A stretch of DNA of 46,519 nt. Source: Fortiea sp. LEGE XX443 (GTDB lineage Bacteria; Cyanobacteriota; Cyanobacteriia; Cyanobacteriales; Nostocaceae). A model generated the notes under the pieces. It was given only the letters and a program-made list of their open reading frames with translations, was not told the DNA's origin and made no database searches. The stretch spans positions 1-46,519 of the forward strand of contig NZ_JADEXZ010000048.1 of NCBI RefSeq assembly GCF_015206815.1. Direction: 5' to 3'. A program made the position numbers and the translations under genes. Of the stretch, positions 28,058 through 36,664 are shown piece after piece. Each line of letters begins with the position of its first letter. Within the stretch, counting starts at the first letter, position 1.

Positions 28058-28089
28058 GTATGAGTTCAGGTATGATTTATGTATGAGTT
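28058..28089 (+). promoter_or_regulatory. Three phased GTATGANTT direct repeats before the NACHT gene
   Basis: GTATGAGTT (28058), GTATGATTT-like (28070) and GTATGAGTT (28081) are spaced 12 and 11 bases, about one helical turn. They lie 65-97 bases before the NACHT start. An inverted pair GTGACTTT/AAAGTCAC (28092-28099, 28130-28137) follows in the leader. The repeats could be an operator, but no regulator is known. Confidence 0.45.
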
Positions 28090-28154
28090 GCGTGACTTTC
28101 GTAACAGAGAGAAAATTAACATAGCGAAAAAAGTCACAAGTTTGTTGTTCAGCT

Positions 28155-30515
28155 ATGGCAGAGCGATCGCTTCAAGCATCTCAAAACGGTATACAGTTAG
28201 CAAGACAAGCTCTCACGAGTAAGAGATTGTTCCAAAAGGATTTAGTGGGTATGGTTTGTCAGAGTCGTCAACCTATTTCTAAATTTTTTACAGGTAAACC
28301 TGTTGATCGTGAAATTTTTGTTGCAATTTGCGAAAGACTAAGTTTGAAATGGCAAGACATTGCTAATCTGCCGCCAGTAGATGAGCTAATGAAGGTAGGA
28401 GATAATACTTCTGACATCGCTACTGTTGTAAAAGAGGTACGCGAAAAGATAAAATCCATCATTGAAGAGCGTTATAGCACAATGCGCGTCTTAGATATGA
28501 CTCAACCTATTGGGCTGAATGATATCTATACCAATGTCAACATTCTAGAGAAAATCACTGGACGGCGGCGCTTAGGAATTGAGGAATTACTTCAACAGTG
28601 TACGAGCGATGATTTTAACCACTTTGGACTAGTAAAAATTACTGAAAAACGATTACCTGCATTAGAAGCCGTTGAGAAACATTCTAAGCTGATGATTTTA
28701 GGAAAGCCTGGAGCAGGTAAAACCACATTTTTGAAGTATCTAGCAATTCAATGTATCAGAGGTGAGTTTCAGGCTGAACGTGTACCAATTTTTATAACCC
28801 TCAAAGACTTTGCCGAAGCTACCAACAAACCTACATTATTGGAATATATCACTGAACAAACAATAAATGGTGTATCTAAAGCACATAATTTTATAAAGAA
28901 AGAATTTATTACATCTATCCACTATGTCATAGCTCATGGCAAAACATTATTTTTACTCGATGGTTTAGATGAAATTAAAGAAGAAGATTCAAAGCGAGTC
29001 TTACGAGAAATTCGTGATTTTTCCAACCATTTCCAGGATAATAACTTTGTGATGACGTGCCGTATCGCCGCACGAGAATACACGTTTGAGAAATTCACAG
29101 AGGTAGAAGTTGCAGATTTTGATGATCAACAAATTGTTAATTTTACAAATAACTGGTTTAAGGGGAAACCTGTAACGCCAGAAACTTTTATCCAACGCCT
29201 CAAACAAAATAGACGAATTCAAGAACTTGCGGCAAGTCCACTATTACTAACGCTGTTATGTTTAGCATTTGAAGAGTCTGGCGATTTTCCTGCAAATCGT
29301 TCTGAATTATACAAAGAAGGATTAGATGCGCTTTTGAAAAAATGGGATGCCAAGCGAGGAATTCAGCGTGATCAAGTTTATAAAAAGCTATCAGTTCAAC
29401 GCAAAGAAGATTTACTCAGTAAAATTGCTCTAACTACCTTTGAGAGTGGTGACTACTTCTTTAAACAGAAAATAGCAGAGCAATACATTACAGAATATAT
29501 CCGCAATTTACCTGGTGCTAATACTGATGAAGAAGCACTGCAACTGGATAGTGAGGAAGTTTTACGTTCAATTGAACATCATCATGGATTACTCGTAGCA
29601 AGAGCTAAAGGTATTTACTCATTTTCACATCTGACATTTCACGAGTATTTCACTGCTAGAGAAATTGTTTTTGTCAAGCAGTCATCAGAAGAAGCATTAC
29701 AAAGTCTAATAGTTCACGTAACAGAGAAACGTTGGCGAGAAGTCTTTCTTCTTGCCGTTGGAATGTCACCAAATGCAGACCATCTATTACTGTTGATGAA
29801 AGATAAAATTGATGCAATTTTATCTGATGATGAAAATTTACAGAATTTATTGAGATGGAGTAATGAAAAATCTCTGGCAGTAGATAGTCAATATAAAAAA
29901 TCTATTAAACGTGCTTTCTATTTTGCTTTTGCAGTTACAAATGAAGTAGAAATAGGCTATCCTCGTCTAGTAATAGTGCTGCATTTTTTACATAAAATTA
30001 TTTTTAATCCGGTTAAAAACCCAAGTTTAGCAAAAAAACTAAGCAATTTTATATTCAACGAAATTTTTAGAGAAATTTCAAACAATATATCAAGCAAAGA
30101 TGTTAGTCTTTCATTAATCCATCATATCTATCCTAATTATAAAGTTGTAGGTTTTGATGATAAGTGTATCCTTTTTCTAGCTTTAGCTCCTCAAATAAAG
30201 CAAGCACTACTACAACTTAAAGAGCAACTTCCTACACTAGATATTGAAACAAATTTATTTAAACAATGGTGGATAATTAATGGTCAGAATTGGATTGAAC
30301 AATTAAGTTTAGTAATGAATCAATACAATGATTGTCCTGATACACATTGGCAGTTCAACCAAGAGGATAAGAACCTAATACAGCAATATCACGATGCCAA
30401 TGTATTACTTATGGAGTGTCTAAATAGCAATTGTTATGTTAGTTATGACGTGAGACAGTACATAGAAAATACATTGCTATTACCTATCGCAGAAATTAAA
30501 CCATATCAGCAGTAA
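28155..30515 (+). CDS. NACHT-domain NTPase (bacterial NLR-like), probable defence protein
   Basis: The 786-aa protein starts with a helical region resembling an XRE-type HTH (residues about 14-70, LARQALTSKRLFQKDLVG to WQDIANL). A linker is followed by a NACHT domain with Walker A GKPGAGKTT at 183-191, Walker B LFLLDGLDEI at 265-274 and the arginine-rich sensor MTCRIAAREY at 300-309. The winged-helix/HD part includes SPLLLTLLCLAF near 355 and FSHLTFHEYFTAREI near 500. The C-terminal 270 residues are alpha-helical. Bacterial NACHT proteins protect against phages; effector action here is unclear because no nuclease or TIR domain is visible. It has only one HIP1 site, near the start, and lies directly upstream of a broken higB. 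Confidence 0.85.
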   Translation: MAERSLQASQNGIQLARQALTSKRLFQKDLVGMVCQSRQPISKFFTGKPVDREIFVAICERLSLKWQDIANLPPVDELMKVGDNTSDIATVVKEVREKIKSIIEERYSTMRVLDMTQPIGLNDIYTNVNILEKITGRRRLGIEELLQQCTSDDFNHFGLVKITEKRLPALEAVEKHSKLMILGKPGAGKTTFLKYLAIQCIRGEFQAERVPIFITLKDFAEATNKPTLLEYITEQTINGVSKAHNFIKKEFITSIHYVIAHGKTLFLLDGLDEIKEEDSKRVLREIRDFSNHFQDNNFVMTCRIAAREYTFEKFTEVEVADFDDQQIVNFTNNWFKGKPVTPETFIQRLKQNRRIQELAASPLLLTLLCLAFEESGDFPANRSELYKEGLDALLKKWDAKRGIQRDQVYKKLSVQRKEDLLSKIALTTFESGDYFFKQKIAEQYITEYIRNLPGANTDEEALQLDSEEVLRSIEHHHGLLVARAKGIYSFSHLTFHEYFTAREIVFVKQSSEEALQSLIVHVTEKRWREVFLLAVGMSPNADHLLLLMKDKIDAILSDDENLQNLLRWSNEKSLAVDSQYKKSIKRAFYFAFAVTNEVEIGYPRLVIVLHFLHKIIFNPVKNPSLAKKLSNFIFNEIFREISNNISSKDVSLSLIHHIYPNYKVVGFDDKCILFLALAPQIKQALLQLKEQLPTLDIETNLFKQWWIINGQNWIEQLSLVMNQYNDCPDTHWQFNQEDKNLIQQYHDANVLLMECLNSNCYVSYDVRQYIENTLLLPIAEIKPYQQ

Positions 30516-30535
30516 TCTTTAACAGTCAGACATAG

Positions 30536-30628
30536 GTATATGATTTGATATATAAGAATTTTGTAAAATATATTTTAACTCACCCGGAATACGATAAAGA
30601 GAAGTGGAAAAATGACCCTGACTTTTAA
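30536..30628 (+). pseudogene. higB: C-terminal stub of a HigB toxin
   Basis: The frame from 30536 to the stop at 30626-30628 reads ...NFVKYILTHPEYDKEKWKND..., which is the conserved end of HigB mRNA interferases (LTHxEYDKxxWK). The upstream part of the toxin is absent: the frame closes at a TAG at 30533, and the NACHT gene ends at 30515. The stub overlaps the first codons of higA, the normal higB-higA arrangement. So the toxin gene was cut off, leaving about its last 30 codons. Confidence 0.7.
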
Positions 30629-31013
30629 TCCAGAAAATTACGCACTCTTACTAGCCAAATATCAACCAAAAGTCATTACAAATGACGCAGAAAATGAACA
30701 GGCGATACTCATAGCAGAAGAACTCGCACATCGACAAAATCGAACCTCTGAAGAATCTGCATTATATGAATTGTTAATTGCTTTAATCGAAAAATATGAA
30801 GATGAAAAATACCCAATGGGCGAAACAACACCATTATCAATACTTCGCCATCTAATGGAAGCTCGAAATTTAAACGAAACTGATTTAATCGGTGTAATTG
30901 GTTCGAGTAGTGTTGTGTCTGAAATTATCAACGGTAAGCAAGAAATTAGTCAAGCACAAGCGAAAGCATTGGGTGAATTTTTTCACGTTGATGCTGAGTT
31001 GTTTTTGAAGTAG
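30612..31013 (+). CDS. higA: HigA-type antitoxin with C-terminal HTH
   Basis: The 133-aa protein matches the HigA family with an N-terminal toxin-neutralising region (about 1-65, ALYELLIALIEKYED) and a C-terminal HTH (72-131). Key blocks are TPLSILRHLMEARNLNETDL, GSSSVVSEIINGKQEIS and ALGEFFHVDAELFLK. HigA binds HigB and represses its own operon. Here the toxin survives only as a stub immediately upstream, so this antitoxin is an orphan. It may have been kept as a regulator, or to neutralise HigB toxins encoded elsewhere. The next gene is convergent, 13 bases away. Confidence 0.85.
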   Translation: MTLTFNPENYALLLAKYQPKVITNDAENEQAILIAEELAHRQNRTSEESALYELLIALIEKYEDEKYPMGETTPLSILRHLMEARNLNETDLIGVIGSSSVVSEIINGKQEISQAQAKALGEFFHVDAELFLK

Positions 31014-31026
31014 CAGATATTTTAAT

Positions 31027-31653
31027 TTATGAACTAATTAAACCAGCTTGAAAAATTTGGTTTGGGGTGAGATGCAATTCGGGAAAAGTTTGGGAGACAA
31101 TGGGAGTGTCATCTCGAAACTTACTAATCTGATATTCGCCATCAACTAAGTTACAAACCAAAATTGTCGGTTGTTTGGGATTACCAATAAAATTCCGTCC
31201 ACCTAACGCCGCATAATCGATAATCCAGTATTCGGCGATACCCATCTCTTCATAATCAGCAAATTTTAAGTGGTAATCATCTCGCCAGTTAGTTGATACA
31301 ACTTCAATTACCAAAGGTATTGATGCACCTAAACTGACAGTAGATTCTTTTTTCCATAACGGTTCATTTGCCAGATTTTTCTGATTTAGCACCAACACAT
31401 CTGGAAAATAACCAGAATCTTTTTCTAAAGGTCTGACTATAACTTGGTTGGGGACAATGTACGAGAGTCCTAAACGTTTGATTTCAAAAGGAATTTCGAT
31501 ACCTAAAAACCCTTTAACTTCTTCGTGATCTCCTAGCGGTTGTGCCATTTCAACTATACTTCCATTATGTAGTTCGTAGCGCACTCCGGTATTTTCAGGT
31601 AGCCAATTAACAAATTCCTCAAAGGTTACTAGTTTGGGTATGGCTTGAGTCAT
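31027..31653 (-). CDS. Uma2 family (DUF820) putative restriction-like endonuclease
   Basis: The 208-aa protein is typical of the Uma2/DUF820 family, which is greatly expanded in cyanobacteria. It shows LVTFEEFVNWLPEN near residue 7, RYELHNGSIVEM near 25 (Glu of the fold), YFPDVLVLNQ near 82 (active-site Asp), LVIEVVS near 114 (ExK-like second site; V-I-E-V-V-S) and YEEMGIAEYWIIDY near 133. The fold is PD-(D/E)XK, but no cellular role has been settled. It is convergent with higA. Confidence 0.85.
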   Translation of the reverse strand: MTQAIPKLVTFEEFVNWLPENTGVRYELHNGSIVEMAQPLGDHEEVKGFLGIEIPFEIKRLGLSYIVPNQVIVRPLEKDSGYFPDVLVLNQKNLANEPLWKKESTVSLGASIPLVIEVVSTNWRDDYHLKFADYEEMGIAEYWIIDYAALGGRNFIGNPKQPTILVCNLVDGEYQISKFRDDTPIVSQTFPELHLTPNQIFQAGLISS

Positions 31654-31918
31654 AACTTTGGCAAATTGTTGCTTTGGAAATATTATCTCTAATCTAGGCG
31701 ACTACAGACAACTTTACTATCACAGTTAAGTGTATAAGTATTACGTTGAATCATGCTGTAACGAAATATCTTATCGAGTGGAACAACAGCAAATTCGCCT
31801 CGTCATTCAATCAGCTAACTAGGGGAATATGCTTAAAGATAGCTCTAAAGCTAGTGAGAAACAATCTTTGTAACTCCTCGTCATTACACACGTCACATAT
31901 ATCAAAGTAAATCTGGTT

Positions 31919-32632
31919 ATGACACACCTTTATCGAATTAAATCTGGAACTGCTGCATTCATGGCGATCGCACTAACTACAGGTGCGATCGCTCCCATGA
32001 TTGCTTCGGCTCCGGCTCAAGCGCAATATAATATTGGGCAATCACGCTCAACTACTATTCCTGCTAATGTAACTTTGCCTGTTACTTACGAAAAAGACAA
32101 AGTTGTGGTTACTCCTGGGGAAAGTATGTCCCTGAAACTGAAAATAGCTAACGACATTATCGATAGGAATAGAAATGTTTTAATTCCTGCTAGAACTGAA
32201 GTTATCGGCAGATTAGAACCTGTTGATTTATACGACAGAGATTATCCTAGCGACAGAAATGAGAGAAATAATGACAATAGAAGAGGTGTGCGGTTTGTAG
32301 CCTCAGAATTAGTTTTTCCTTCTGGCCGTAGATTGCCAATTAATGCTCGTTCTAGAACAGTTACCGAAACTGAAAGAATAACCAAAGGTGCTGATACTGG
32401 CAGTATTTTAACAGATGCGGCGATCGGTGCTGGTGCGGCTACTGTAATTTCCCTCCTCACAGGAAACCGTAGAGTTGAGGTATTAGAACCTGTTGCGGGT
32501 GGTGCTGCGGGTGCTTTGGCCAGTGTACTGTTGCGGAAAAAACAAGCTGATGTCTTTGTTCTTAGACCCGAAGAAGATTTGGACATCACACTGACAAGTA
32601 ATTTAGTTATATCCCGCAACAATACTAATTAA
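31919..32632 (+). CDS. Exported protein with a TrbI/VirB10-like domain, no SLH part
   Basis: The 237-aa protein has a signal peptide (GTAAFMAIALTTGAIAPMIASAPAQA-type, cut near residue 35) and one beta-rich domain. The pattern TIPANVTLPVTYEKD ... LIPARTEVIGRLEP ... FVASELVFPSGRRLPI ... GAGAATVISLLTG ... LRPEEDLDITLTSNL recurs in the C-terminal half of the next plus-strand gene. The 'IPxGTxIPV ... IPAGSxVxGxL' pattern resembles the TrbI/VirB10 beta-barrel domain, but no secretion genes are near. It is probably an envelope protein of unknown role. Four HIP1 sites lie in or right behind it. Confidence 0.7.
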   Translation: MTHLYRIKSGTAAFMAIALTTGAIAPMIASAPAQAQYNIGQSRSTTIPANVTLPVTYEKDKVVVTPGESMSLKLKIANDIIDRNRNVLIPARTEVIGRLEPVDLYDRDYPSDRNERNNDNRRGVRFVASELVFPSGRRLPINARSRTVTETERITKGADTGSILTDAAIGAGAATVISLLTGNRRVEVLEPVAGGAAGALASVLLRKKQADVFVLRPEEDLDITLTSNLVISRNNTN

Positions 32633-32999
32633 CTAAAATTTCAGTCGTGAATTTAATCACTTCCATCAGCGATCGCCTCTGTCAATATAGTGAGCGATCG
32701 CTTCATTTTTATGTATATAAAATCTAATTCTACCGCAACCATTTTATCTCCATATCATCTGATTAAATATTTGGGTGAATGTGCATAGTATTTTAGGGGA
32801 GGTAGGTAATACCTCATGTGAAATAAGTAATAGGTAATAGTTAATTGGCTATTAAGTATTACCTGTTTTTTTCTAAATATATATCCGTAGTATTACGGCA
32901 AATTTATTTACCAAAAAATAGGAAATATCGGAAACTTTATTGTTAAATATTTGTCTAAGTAATTAACAGAAAACAAATAAATGTAGAGGAGTAAAATTA
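32633..32999. other. Intergenic region with two HIP1 sites and a hairpin
   Basis: It holds HIP1 sites near 32670 and 32694 and a hairpin AGGTAATA (32832-32839)/TATTACCT (32857-32864) followed by GTTTTTTTC. That hairpin can end the upstream transcript. An AGAGGAG ribosome site for the next gene lies at its end. I see nothing else. Confidence 0.5.
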
Positions 33000-34238
33000 A
33001 TGTCTACTTTAAATCATTGGCAATCTAAAACTGCTGTACTCATGGCTTTGAGCATCACGGCTGGTACTGTAGCGCCCTTTATGGCAGCTACACCTTCTTT
33101 TGCTCAAACTACTTTTACTGATGTTTCATCTAACTATTGGGCATCGCAGTTTATTCAAGAATTGTCACAGCGGGGTGTAATTGCAGGTTTTCCTGATGGC
33201 AGTTTCCGCCCAGAAGAAGCAGTAACACGCGCTCAATTTGCGGCGATGGTTAACAAGGCTTTCCAAAAAGCACAGCAACGTCAGGCAATCAGGTTTGTGG
33301 ATGTACCAAGCAATTACTGGGCATCTAGCGCTATTCAGCAAGCCTATACCATCGGTTTCCTCTCAGGATATCCAGGAAATCGCTTTGAACCTAACCAAGC
33401 TATTCCCCGTCAACAGGTTTTAGTTTCCCTCGCCAACGGTCTAGAATACGCCCCTATTAATACCGACAGCACTCTGCAATACTTCAATGATGCCTCTGGG
33501 ATTGCTAGTTATGCACGTAGTCCCATTGCTGCGGCAACTGAGAAGCAAATTGTTGTGAACTATCCTAATGTTAAGTTCCTCAATCCAACAGCAACTGCCA
33601 CACGCGCACAGGTAGCAGCTTTTATTTACCAAGCGTTAGTTAGTTCTAATCAAGCTTCAGCAATTAACTCACCTTACATAGTGGCGGCTCAACCTACCAC
33701 ACCAACACCTGTTGCAATTACGATTCCTCAGGGAACTGTTATCCCTGTGAAATATGATCAGGCTAAAAAAATCCTGGTTACTAAAGATGAAACTGCACCT
33801 TTGACACTGACTGTTGACCAAAATGTAGTTACCCAAAATGGAACTGTAGTGATTCCCGCAGGTAGTCAAGTTGTTGGTCAACTCAAACCTGCTCAAGGTG
33901 GTTCTCAATTTGTTGCTCAAAAGCTAGTTTTAACTACAGGTCAAGAGTATCAAATCGCAGCTACTTCTGATGTGATTACTAAAACGGAAACAGTTAGTAA
34001 GGGTACTAGTACCCGTGCAATTATCACAAATACTGTGTTGGGCGCAGGTGCGGCGGCTGCGGTATCTGCGGTTACAGGCGATCGCGCGATCGCTACTGAA
34101 GAAGTTTTGGGTGGCGCTGCCATCGGTAGCTTAATTGGCTTATTCTTTGGTCGCAATAGTGTTGATTTAATTGCTATTAACCCCGACACCGATTTACAAA
34201 TGACAGTAAATCAAAATTTGTTAGTCTCCCTCAGATAA
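33000..34238 (+). CDS. SLH-domain outer-membrane protein with TrbI/VirB10-like C-terminal domain
   Basis: The 412-aa protein has a signal peptide (cut near residue 36, ATPSFAQT). Three S-layer homology repeats follow at about 37-215, with DVSSNYWASQFIQELSQRG, GFPDGSFRPEEAVTRAQFA and SGYPGNRFEPNQAIPRQQ. The C-terminal domain (about 235-412) is homologous to the whole mature part of the preceding 237-aa protein. SLH repeats bind peptidoglycan-linked polymers; in cyanobacteria many SLH proteins are outer-membrane anchored. The start has a good AGAGGAG site. Two HIP1 sites stand end to end at 34079. Confidence 0.85.
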   Translation: MSTLNHWQSKTAVLMALSITAGTVAPFMAATPSFAQTTFTDVSSNYWASQFIQELSQRGVIAGFPDGSFRPEEAVTRAQFAAMVNKAFQKAQQRQAIRFVDVPSNYWASSAIQQAYTIGFLSGYPGNRFEPNQAIPRQQVLVSLANGLEYAPINTDSTLQYFNDASGIASYARSPIAAATEKQIVVNYPNVKFLNPTATATRAQVAAFIYQALVSSNQASAINSPYIVAAQPTTPTPVAITIPQGTVIPVKYDQAKKILVTKDETAPLTLTVDQNVVTQNGTVVIPAGSQVVGQLKPAQGGSQFVAQKLVLTTGQEYQIAATSDVITKTETVSKGTSTRAIITNTVLGAGAAAAVSAVTGDRAIATEEVLGGAAIGSLIGLFFGRNSVDLIAINPDTDLQMTVNQNLLVSLR

Positions 34239-34266
34239 TTATTAGTCAAAGGATGAAGGCTAAAAT

Positions 34267-34299
34267 TTCATACTTCATACTTCATCCTTCATCCTTCAT
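34267..34299 (-). repeat. Heptanucleotide STRR TTCATAC/TTCATCC spanning the kinase stop codon
   Basis: TTCATAC, TTCATAC, TTCATCC, TTCATCC and TTCAT follow in phase on the plus strand. The kinase gene's last codons (MKDEG and stop, 34282-34299) lie inside the repeat. Confidence 0.85.
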
Positions 34300-35649
34300 T
34301 TGACTAATCGGCAACCAAATAATAAACGTAGTTCCTGGTGCATTGGGAGATGCGATCGCTGAATTAATTGCCGGACTGAAAACTTCAATTTCGCCGTGCA
34401 TTTGATCGATTAATTGTTTAGCGATCGCTAAACCTAATCCTGTACCTGGAATTTCTGTTTGTGCTTGTATACCCCGGTAATGTCTTTCTCCCAAATGTTC
34501 TATGTCTTGTTGAGGAATCCCCGGCCCAGTATCAGTAATCGCAATTCCTTGAAAATTTGCTCTTTCTTGCCCTGCTTGGATGAAAATCTTGCCACCTGTA
34601 GGTGTGTATTTTAAAGCATTATCAATGATATTACTTAATACTTCTTGTAAGGCTTTGATGTTGGCACGAACCAAAGGTAGGTTTTTTGGTATTTCGGTTC
34701 TTAATTTGATATGACGTTCCTGAGCGATCGCTTTTGCTGATACTAATAACGGTGATAATAAATCAGCTAAAGAGCAGTCAGTTTCTTGTTCCCCTGTGCC
34801 TGGTAACAATAAAATCGGTTTGGGTTCTGTTTGGACAGTTGCTTCTACAAATACTTCATTTCCTGGTAATGCCAGCGGTGTTAAATCTAACTCTGTCCAG
34901 TCAATAACCTGATCAAATTGTTGCAATAATTCTTGTAGGCGATCGCTTTCTCGAACAATATTCGCTCCTACTTCTCGGTTAGGATCTCCTGGACGCAGTC
35001 TTTTAAATAGCAGTTTGCCAAAAGTCCGCAATGCCGTTAAGGGATTGCGAAATTGATGTAACAAATTATCTAATAAATCCCGCTGCTGTTCTTGGAGAAT
35101 TTGTTGTTGATGTAGCTGTTGTTGCAACCACGCACGACGCTGATCTAAAACACAAGCGATCGCCAAAGTCTGGACTATCTTTTGAATTGTACTTTGTTCT
35201 TGTTGACTCCAAGCTCTGTCTTCTCTACATGTCACCAATAATCCCATCATGACACCTTCATGTACGAGGGGTAGAACAATTTGGTGTCCACTGAGCAAAT
35301 ACTCTTCTTGAAAATCTGGTTGTTCAGTATCTGTTGTTTCCACCTCTGGTGATGAAATAGTGCATTCTGTAGCTGCTGTCAATAACCTTTTTTGTTGTTT
35401 GGGCAGTAATAAAACATTACTAATTTGCAACTGCTTCCGTGCTTTTACTTCCGTATTTTCTTCTCCTGGTGGTAATCCTGCTGTTTCTGGATAAACCACC
35501 ACAGGAATCAGTTTCGCCTCACTGGTGGGAGCTTCTACCAATTCTTGTGTTAAGTACACCACACTTAAAGAGGCTCCCAACCCTTGGGCTAACAATGCTA
35601 TTTGTTCTCGGCATAAAGCCACAAAATCTGAACTAGCAGACATTAACAT
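34282..35649 (-). CDS. hik2: Hik2-like (CSK family) sensor histidine kinase
   Basis: The 455-aa kinase has a GAF-like sensor region (about 10-170) and an H-box HQFRNPLTALRTFGK with the phosphorylated His at H198. The catalytic domain has N-box NIIDNALKYTP, G1 DTGPGIPQQD and G2 GTGLGLAIAKQL. The H-box sequence and a Cys near the N-terminus (C13) match my recollection of Hik2, the cyanobacterial relative of chloroplast sensor kinase that reports plastoquinone redox state. That name is an inference. No transmembrane helix is seen, so the protein is soluble. Its C-terminal residues come from a heptad repeat. A start at the third codon (MSASSDF) is possible. Five HIP1 sites lie within. Confidence 0.78.
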   Translation of the reverse strand: MLMSASSDFVALCREQIALLAQGLGASLSVVYLTQELVEAPTSEAKLIPVVVYPETAGLPPGEENTEVKARKQLQISNVLLLPKQQKRLLTAATECTISSPEVETTDTEQPDFQEEYLLSGHQIVLPLVHEGVMMGLLVTCREDRAWSQQEQSTIQKIVQTLAIACVLDQRRAWLQQQLHQQQILQEQQRDLLDNLLHQFRNPLTALRTFGKLLFKRLRPGDPNREVGANIVRESDRLQELLQQFDQVIDWTELDLTPLALPGNEVFVEATVQTEPKPILLLPGTGEQETDCSLADLLSPLLVSAKAIAQERHIKLRTEIPKNLPLVRANIKALQEVLSNIIDNALKYTPTGGKIFIQAGQERANFQGIAITDTGPGIPQQDIEHLGERHYRGIQAQTEIPGTGLGLAIAKQLIDQMHGEIEVFSPAINSAIASPNAPGTTFIIWLPISQMKDEG

Positions 35650-35932
35650 TTTTCATTTCTTGCTCAGGATCACAGGCTTTGAGGGAATTTTTAAGAGTCA
35701 GATTGATTCTACCTCTGTTTTAATCAAGCTTCACCAAAGCTTCTTGCGTAATGGTTTAGATGAAGAAATTATGTATTTTACTTGTTTTAAGATTTATTTG
35801 CCTTCAAAAAAAATATTTTTGTTGTATCAAAAGTTTAAAAACTCTTGATTTTTTGAACTAGAACTTTTATAATTACGACGGATTTTGTAGCTATGACTAC
35901 AATCTAACAGCTTGAAAGAGGAGGACAATAGG

Positions 35933-36250
35933 TTGGCAAGAAGACGCAAACGGAAGAGTCGTCGTCGCCAGGAAGGACGGCGGATTTTAGAACATGTGCC
36001 TCAATATAGCATCGAAAGCGGCGAAGAAAAACCTGTGACAGCAGCAAGAAAATTCATTCAGGCTGAAGGTATTGCGCCACCAGCTTTGCTACTCGTAAAG
36101 CGCAACGAACACACCACAGACCGATATTTCTGGGCAGAAAAAGGTCTATTTGGTGCTCAATACGTAGAAGAGAACCATTTCTTATTTCCTAGCCTGCGGA
36201 CATTAGAGGCTCCGGTAGGTTCAGAACCTTTGGCTGTAGCCACTCGCTGA
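35933..36250 (+). CDS. DUF3155 family protein
   Basis: This small basic protein (105 aa) opens ARRRKRKSRRRQEGRRILEH and continues YSIESGEEKPVTAARKFIQ, the conserved DUF3155 core of cyanobacteria. I choose the TTG at 35933 because an AGAGGAGG ribosome site ends 8 bases before it. An in-frame TTG at 35912 would put that site inside the gene. The highly charged N-terminus suggests nucleic-acid or ribosome contact. Function is unknown. Confidence 0.8.
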   Translation: MARRRKRKSRRRQEGRRILEHVPQYSIESGEEKPVTAARKFIQAEGIAPPALLLVKRNEHTTDRYFWAEKGLFGAQYVEENHFLFPSLRTLEAPVGSEPLAVATR

Positions 36251-36664
36251 ACTATAAGCAGTGATCTTACGTGTTGAGTTTGTTCTGAATATTCATTTAA
36301 CTGGCAAAGTTGCTCAGTTTATGCAAAATTTTCAATTTTTTTTAAATTTGGGACTGATTTGCCAGTACGAGGTAGTCCAGATGATTGGAGAAACAACTCT
36401 TCTTAAGCCAAATTGGTTTAGATGAGTTGGATTATCATCTGATATACATCAGGGAGTTAGAAAGAGCGATGCAGAGCATCCAAAAGCGAGAGTTGAGTTG
36501 CGCTTTCCTTTTGAAGGCTTCTTTACAAGATATCTTTTTCTCTAAGGCGTTCTGTTACAGAGAAAATTTACATCAAAACAATCCCTCTTTCCTACTCCCT
36601 ATTGTTTATTTCCTCTTGCCCATCACTAGGGGAGATGTACAAAAAATAACCAAAAACTAATTGT
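36251..36664. other. Gene-free stretch between DUF3155 and CCB genes
   Basis: An open frame at 36385-36660 starts with TTG, has no ribosome site and resembles nothing I know, so I do not call it. A weak hairpin AAAGCG/CGCTTT with following T-rich bases near 36483-36513 could be a terminator. Confidence 0.4.

Noticed and set aside
36385-36660. Open frame of 91 codons
   Set aside because: It starts with TTG without a Shine-Dalgarno site, has no recognisable domain and lies in DNA with repeat-like text.
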